Below are positions 59,001 to 64,000 of a DNA stretch of 64,000 bases, one piece after another. A model generated the notes under the pieces. The model was not told where the DNA came from, searched no databases, and worked only from the letters and a program-made list of their open reading frames with translations. The stretch spans positions 123,891,954-123,955,953 of the forward strand of contig NC_035436.2 in NCBI RefSeq assembly GCF_002127325.2, written 5' to 3'. Numbering within the stretch: position 1 is the stretch's first letter; each line of letters begins with the position of its first letter. Source of the DNA: Helianthus annuus (lineage: Eukaryota; Streptophyta; Magnoliopsida; Asterales; Asteraceae). The position numbers and the translations under genes are program-made.

Positions 59001-60578
59001 CAACGCCGTTGGATGGAAACCCTGAATGACTATGACTGTGAGATCAGGTATCATCCCGGCAAGGCGAATGTAGTCGCCGATGCCTTGAGCAGAAAGGAAA
59101 GGGTAAAACCTATTCGAATCAATGCCAAGAGCATTGAGGTCAAGAACCATTTAATTGAAAGGATTTTGGCTGCACAGCGAGAGGCTGTGTTGGAAGCTAA
59201 TTATCCTAATGAAAAGTTAGGAGTAACTAAGGAGCAGTTGACTCTTAGCAAGGATGGAATCCTTAGATTGAACGGACGTATATGGGTTCCGATTTATGGA
59301 GGACTACGAGATGTTGTTCTCCAGGAAGCCCATAGTTCCAAATACTCAGTCCATCCTGGTGCAGACAAAATGTACCAAGACTTAAAGGCAAATTATTGGT
59401 GGATAGGCTTGAAAAAGTCTGTAGCCGCCCACGTAGCAAAGTGCTTGACTTGTGCTCAAGTCAAAGCCGAGCACCAAAAGCCGTCTGGCTTGCTACAACA
59501 GCCTGAACTTCCCGAGTGGAAGTGGGAATGCGTAACTATGGACTTCATAACCAAGTTACCCAGAACCAGGAAAGGAAACGATACAATATGGGTCATAGTC
59601 GATAGGCTGACTAAATCAGCTCATTTTCTACCCATCAAGGAGACGTATAGCTCCGATATGTTAGCCCAACTTTATGTTGATAAGATTGTAGCCTTACACG
59701 GCATACCTGTGTCTATTATCTCCGACAGGGATACTAGATACACATCTCACTTCTGGAAAAGTTTCCAGCAATCTTTGGGCACGCGTTTAAACTTTAGTAC
59801 GGCTTACCATCCACAGACGGACGGTCAAAGTGAGCGTACTATCCAAACGCTAGAAGACATGCTTCGTGCATGTGCGATCGATTTAGGTGGTAACTGGGAT
59901 AAGAACCTACCCCTGATCGAATTCTCCTACAATAATAGCTACCACACCAGCATAAAGGCTGCGCCTTTCGAGGCATTATACGGTAGGAAATGTAGATCGC
60001 CTGTTTGTTGGGCGGAAGTAGGAGAGGTCCAATTATCAGGAACAGAGATTGTTTTCCAGACAACGGACAAGATTATCCAGATCCGGGAACGTCTCAAGGC
60101 TGCCCGCGATAGGCAGAAAAGCTACGCTGATCCAAAACGTAAGGATTTTCACTTCGAAGTGGGTGAAAAGGTATTACTTAAGGTGTCACCCTGGAAGGGG
60201 GTGATGCGTTTCGGCAAGAAAGGCAAACTGAGTCCGAGATACATAGGACCTTTTGAGGTCATTGAAAGGGTCGGGTCAGTTGCCTATAAGTTGAACTTGC
60301 CTGAAGAGCTCAATGGAATTCACAATGTGTTCCACATCTGCAATCTCAAAAAGTGCTACGCCGATGAATCATTGGTGATTCCACACACAGATGTGCATAT
60401 AGATGAGAGCTTAAAATTTATAGAAAAACCTTTGTCGATTGAAGATCGACAGGTGAAGAAACTTCGAAGAAAGCACGTACCGATTGTAAAAGTCAAATGG
60501 GATGCTCGTAGAGGTCCTGAATATACGTGGGAAGTCGAAGACACAATGAAAGAAAAGTACCCCTATTTATTTGAGTAA
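56034..60578 (+). CDS. gag-pol: Gag-pol polyprotein of element G, intact 1514-residue ORF
   Basis: Start MADPNGEN. Capsid Gag domain at about residues 95-290 ([29 protein letters not shown]). Three zinc-knuckle-like motifs at about 322-382, the last a canonical CCHC ([14 protein letters not shown]). Protease [11 protein letters not shown] at about 428. RT with [12 protein letters not shown] and catalytic FIDDIL near 762. RNase H (VVYCDASH) near 907. Integrase zinc region about 1105-1145, and DDE residues in MDFITKLPR (about 1168), [10 protein letters not shown] (about 1228) and [15 protein letters not shown] (about 1263). GPY/F-like segment [12 protein letters not shown] near 1402. A chromodomain-like C-terminus (IPVVKVKW-like, [17 protein letters not shown]) reaches 1513. 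No frameshift or stop; length and order are those expected for a Tekay chromovirus. Likely functional by sequence. Confidence 0.96.
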   Translation: MADPNGENSHTNEDDYDNAPVHLTGAQLKALIDNAVQAALDRQYTESQGRTMSKPPSKPKTHSKPPSQPKKDDDKHSSTENSVHRDREYTDASSAKGCTYKYFVSCKPREFTGEKGVVDCITWLDEMDTIVDISGCAARDVVKYVSQSFKGEALAWWRALVQASGKSALYKMTWEEFIALIKENYCPQHEVEKIEADFVSLVMTNLDCQAYLTSFNTMSRLVPYLVTPEPRRIARFIGGLEPAIKASVKASRPTTFRSVTDLSLSLTLDAVRLRTLRNKEAEKRKREDDTSRRSGKKHRGSGEGKRGSEAKKDGQTGERPNCKICKKPHSGKCRFASNSQSQSKTPSCGLCKSKDHKTVECKKIKDATCYGCNEKGHIKSNCPKYAKKAEETKKSNARVFRMDAKEAVQNDNVLTGTFLVNNIFARVLFDSGADKSFVDQKFCQLLNTPIKTLDAKYEVELADGTIETVSTVLEGCEMSIRNHSFPLSLLPFKLAGFDIVLGMDWLSRNQAQIICGKRHIVLKTPSGESLTIRGDTQYGLPEDVSMLKASRCLNRGCVIYMAQVIIEEPKPIEDLPVISEYPEVFPEELPGLPPDRQVEFRIDIIPGAAPIARAPYRLAPTEMKELRTQLDELLAKGFIRPSSSPWGAPVLFVKKKDGSMRLCIDYRELNKVTIKNRYPLPRIDDLFDQLQGASYFSKIDLRSGYHQLRVRDEDVHKTAFRTRYGHYEFLVMPFGLTNAPAAFMDLMNRVCKPYLDKFVIVFIDDILIYSKNQADHEKHLRCILELLQREKLYAKFSKCEFWLREVQFLGHVVSERGIQVDPAKVEAGMNWQELKTPTEIRSFLGLAGYYRRFIENFSRIAAPLTSLTKNKEKYIWGPKQQESFEILKQKLSNAPVLTLPEGTDEFVVYCDASHTGMGCVLMQKGKVIAYASRQLKVHEKNYTTHDLELGVVVFALKLWRHYLYGIKFVIYSDHKSLQHLFNQKELNMRQRRWMETLNDYDCEIRYHPGKANVVADALSRKERVKPIRINAKSIEVKNHLIERILAAQREAVLEANYPNEKLGVTKEQLTLSKDGILRLNGRIWVPIYGGLRDVVLQEAHSSKYSVHPGADKMYQDLKANYWWIGLKKSVAAHVAKCLTCAQVKAEHQKPSGLLQQPELPEWKWECVTMDFITKLPRTRKGNDTIWVIVDRLTKSAHFLPIKETYSSDMLAQLYVDKIVALHGIPVSIISDRDTRYTSHFWKSFQQSLGTRLNFSTAYHPQTDGQSERTIQTLEDMLRACAIDLGGNWDKNLPLIEFSYNNSYHTSIKAAPFEALYGRKCRSPVCWAEVGEVQLSGTEIVFQTTDKIIQIRERLKAARDRQKSYADPKRKDFHFEVGEKVLLKVSPWKGVMRFGKKGKLSPRYIGPFEVIERVGSVAYKLNLPEELNGIHNVFHICNLKKCYADESLVIPHTDVHIDESLKFIEKPLSIEDRQVKKLRRKHVPIVKVKWDARRGPEYTWEVEDTMKEKYPYLFE

Positions 60579-60613
60579 ATCTCGGGTCGAGATTTATTTT
60601 AAGGGGGTGAGGA
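60576..60613 (+). promoter_or_regulatory. Stop-codon hairpin and polypurine tract of G
   Basis: The TAA stop (60576-60578) runs into a perfect hairpin AAATCTCG/CGAGATTT (60577-60584 and 60588-60595, loop GGT). The polypurine tract AAGGGGGTGAGGA (60601-60613) follows at once and abuts the 3' LTR. Confidence 0.82.
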
Positions 60614-63600
60614 TGTAACACCTCGAATTTTTGTGTCCAATGATGTGTTAACACGTGTCATTTGATTACACGTGGCATCTATAATAAATAAAGGACTAAT
60701 TTTGACAAACCTTGAAAGTATATAAATTCGAGGGTTATAAATGTCAACAAGGGTAAATATACTGTATAATAACCCTAAATAAATGCTTGTACCTTCAAAC
60801 GAATAAATCATAAATCGTACGGAAGCGAAACGCGGAAGAAAGTGAGAGGTTACGAACTACATGGGTTAACTGTGTCAACATGTTTAATTATACCTCTGAG
60901 TGACCCTTTAACATTCCCAAGGCTTCGTAACAGTATTATACGCTCACTAGAATATACTGTATAAATTCCGCGAAGTTCCGTTTTAAAACGAAAGAGTTAT
61001 ACTCGCATTCGTATAAGAAGGGTTAAAAGCGTCAAAAATGAAAGTTAAGGCTTTCTGAATAACTAATAAACTAAACGGGGACTTAATAATGCGGGTAAAC
61101 TACACGAGGCCCCTATCGGTAAATAACCGAGGGCCAAACCGCAAAGTTACCCCTTCAAACCCGAAAGGTCAGGTAAATCATTACGAAAGATTTCGTTATT
61201 AATTACCAGGATTTCGTAATCATGACAAAAGATTTTAAAAATCTGAAAAAAAAACCTCTCGCGACCCGCGTGAAGTTTAAGCTTAAGTTGAGGCGGGCCG
61301 CGAGCCATCTCAAATACGCGTCTGATTTCTTAAACTCAGGCGACCCGCATAAAAGTGCATGGGAACTCCCATGCGGGTCGCGTAAAGTGCCCAGATGCAG
61401 AAACTTTGTAGTTCTTGCCTTTTGAGCATTGTGAACGATCAAACCTCAATTAATGGAGCATGGGCGCCCCCTACTCGACCCATAGCCCTCTGGGACACCT
61501 ACCCATCATCTCTGGACTGTTGTAGGTGATTGTAATGATCATAGATGCTTGGCATTGGCTATAAATAGCCACATTATGCACATAACATTCACAACACCAA
61601 AAACACACATCTCTGGTCATTGCAAGAGCCCTCAAGTCCTCTTCTCTGCTCTATAAGCAAGAACACACTTCTGTAAGTCGTTCACAACCATTTTGGTCTT
61701 ATATTTCCATAGTTATAGCTCATAAACACAATTGTCGTAACTAACGGTTGTCATTACCATAACTTGCAAATGGTTCAGTCTTATGACGAATCAAAAGTGG
61801 TTATGATTTGGTATTTATGTGGGTAATAAACCTCTAAAAGGGTCCCCCCTGATCACCACTCTAACTATGTCAAATATCGAGTCAAACGTGCGGTTAAAAA
61901 GTCAACAGAAAGCTATTTTAGCAATTTATGCATAATCTGTAATGTACATACTAAGGAACCTGTTTTGATAATCATAAAACATGATAATAAGTATATAAAC
62001 TTGTTTGCGCTCGTTTGAATCGACCGTTTGCTATATTGACCCGGTTCGGAGCCGAATGTCGCAAAAGTTTGACTTTTGCTTTGACTTCAGTTCTGACCCG
62101 TTTTAGTGAGGTATAGATATACCTTAGGACTCTCTTAGGACCAGGTTACATGATGGTATCAACCTCTATGATCGGTTCATGAGTTATCCGAGTCTTTTGC
62201 GCATTTCCGTCATTCGCCTAAAAGTTGACCGTAACGGCCTTTTGAAAATAAAACGAGTATTTCGGACACGTGAACGGACCAGAACCTTGCTTACTAAAAT
62301 CTAAGCATGTCCTTAAAGTTTCACGTCAATCCGAGGTCTAGAATGAGAGTTATGCTAAATAGCGCAAATTAAATAAACTTTTGTAATAAACGGCGCGATT
62401 AGCATAACACCTATCTAAACCAAGATTTCGTCACCAAAACTTTTACCCACTGTATTAAAATAATATTTTGGGAATTTTAAAGATTTTTAATAATTTTTAC
62501 CTCGCTCATAACCTGCGGTTATGGCTACGGTTCGGTAAATACCGAATATGCCCTTTTCGGCCAAAACATGAGTTCTACAAGGTCTTTTGACCCGATTCCA
62601 GTTGCTACTGGTTTTAAATAATAAATAAAGTATTTTAAGCTTTATAAGCTGTTCGGGAAACTCAGATTTTCTGTAGAACTCGAAAAGCCTTTTTTAAAGT
62701 CTTTAAAATGACCGAAAAGTCCCTACGGGGCATAATATTAACTTAAACTCGTTACGGGCGTCACGGAAGGTATCCTACTGATACCACAACCCATTTAAGG
62801 CATATTGACTTAGGAAATAAGCGTACGACTCTCATGGTTAACCGTTTCGCCTATTGCGCGCACGGTTCGGCTTATGAAACTAGTTTTCATAAATTAGCCG
62901 ATACGGGTCAAATTATATTATTTGAACCCCAAAATCCAGAGTGTGAACCTTGAACCCATATAAAACAAGTCTCTGAACTTGTTTGGGGCATAATCACATT
63001 CCATTCTCGGTTTTCGCCTTTCACGCGATTAAACCATATCTATATATATCGGAACCAACCGGTCTAGGCTACGGCCATTATAACGACTCGTTAGGATTCT
63101 AAGAGGTTAATTAAAACCTTCGTTCCAGATTAGGAGCCCCAGTAAAAGCTATCGGTGATTTAATCCAAATTAAGGAAATATACTTGCAAAGGTAAATACT
63201 TTAACTTATTTCCCCTATATGGGCTTGGGTTACGGTATATTAATACCGCTTGATTGAGCATTATATTCTTCCATCGCTTAGGTGGTTAATTAATAATATG
63301 ATCGGCTCATTTAAACAGTTTTGTTTCTTAAAAGCCTTTGGGGGGTTTAATGACCGTTGTCCCGGATATCCTTGGCATCATTTTACGAAATGGCCACGAC
63401 CATCGACATCCCGGTGTAGGCGTACACCCGGTATAAATTGTCGACATTAAATTAAAAGACGTAGCTGTTGGTTTTTATACTACGGTTTTACGCAATGTGG
63501 TGTGTCTATAAATCTTTAACCCGGCACGACCCGGGCTACTGAACGCATAAAAGAACATGTAAAACGTTCACGAGATTTTAATAATTTTCCCAAGTTATAA

Positions 63601-64000
63601 AAGAGTTTGTGCCTTGTGCATTCAAATCAATTTTAATAAACATTTTCAAATGTGTCAGTTGAATGTATTTACCAGTGTAAACTGACGTATTTTCCCCAAA
63701 AAGATTAAATGCAGGTACTATACGAAATTGGCTGGTATTAGCTGCCTAAGCATCATGAATAGTCTCGCAAACTCGATGCCGTATCTGAATGAACAATATT
63801 TTATTATTTTGATCCGCTGTGAATATATTCAACTTCTGTAATACATTTGATATTACAACCAGAGGTTGAAGTTATATATTTATCTTAAGCTTCCGCTGTG
63901 CATTATATAATTGTGTGGTTTGACTATATTGTTGCCAACATCGTCACGGTAATCCCCCACCGGGCCCACCGGTGAGACACGTGGAAATCGGGGTGTGACA
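60614..64000 (+). repeat. 3' LTR of element G
   Basis: 3387 bp, near-identical to 49964-53349. TATA block GGCTATAAATAGCC at about 61557-61570. The terminal CA is the last base of the window, so the LTR is complete. Confidence 0.95.

Larger units (their letters stand above)
49964..64000 (+). mobile_element. Element G: apparently intact Tekay-like chromovirus with an extra 5' ORF
   Basis: LTRs 49964-53349 and 60614-64000 (3386 and 3387 bp), TG to CA, differing by eye at about twenty positions (near 0.5 percent). Order: LTR, primer-binding site, ORF1, 43-bp repeats, gag-pol, polypurine tract, LTR. Target duplicate at the left is GTAAC (49959-49963); the right one lies outside. It has uninterrupted ORFs and the youngest look of the gypsy elements. 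Confidence 0.95.

Overview
The window is a block of nested plant LTR retrotransposons. I see no convincing host gene, tRNA, rRNA or CRISPR array. The mix of Ty1/copia Sirevirus-like, Ty3/gypsy Tekay-like (LTRs near 3.3-3.6 kb, C-terminal chromodomain) and Athila-like elements fits an angiosperm genome. The CACGG-GG-CCGTG motif of the Athila-like element and the extra ORF of the Sirevirus resemble what I recall from Asteraceae (lettuce/sunflower/daisy relatives), so that family is my best guess, held only moderately.

Layout. One old Sirevirus-like element (A, + strand, its 5' end outside the window) is the substrate for nearly everything else. Its parts are gag (1-2172), pol (2187-4256 and 10636-11978), a long non-coding stretch (11979-14330), a large additional ORF in the env position (14331-14767, 21901-24744, 46241-46887), a polypurine tract and the start of its 3' LTR (46937-47183). 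Five insertions interrupt it or its insertions, four of them with perfect 5-bp target-site duplications (TSDs) visible on both sides. B (4257-10630, minus, TSD GAATA) sits in the reverse transcriptase. C (14768-21895, minus, TSD CACTG) and D (24745-46235, minus, TSD GATAT) sit in the additional ORF. E (25931-38334, minus, TSD CACCA) sits inside an LTR of D. An Athila-like element F (from 47184, +) cuts the 3' LTR of A, and a Tekay-like element G (49964-64000, +) cuts the first ORF of F. The window ends on the last base of G.

How they relate. A carries all copia pol domains but is dead (stops and frameshifts). B and C are related non-autonomous derivatives that keep LTRs, primer-binding site, gag and the post-pol non-coding block but have lost pol at the protease start. 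D is a Tekay-like element that lost nearly all coding capacity. E is a nearly complete Tekay-like element with two amber stops. G has an uninterrupted 1514-codon gag-pol, near-identical LTRs and an extra ORF upstream of gag, so it is the best candidate for a recently active copy.

The most interesting material is non-coding. A, B and C share tandem hairpins with 4-nt, mostly GGAA, loops and compensatory base changes. D and E share a covarying double stem at the U5 end beside the primer-binding site. D, E and G share a hairpin overlapping or abutting the pol stop codon just before the polypurine tract. Arrays of a short AGCGRYCC-type motif recur about every 24 nt in Sirevirus LTRs and leaders. 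These were all found by eye; no alignment, folding or database search was run.
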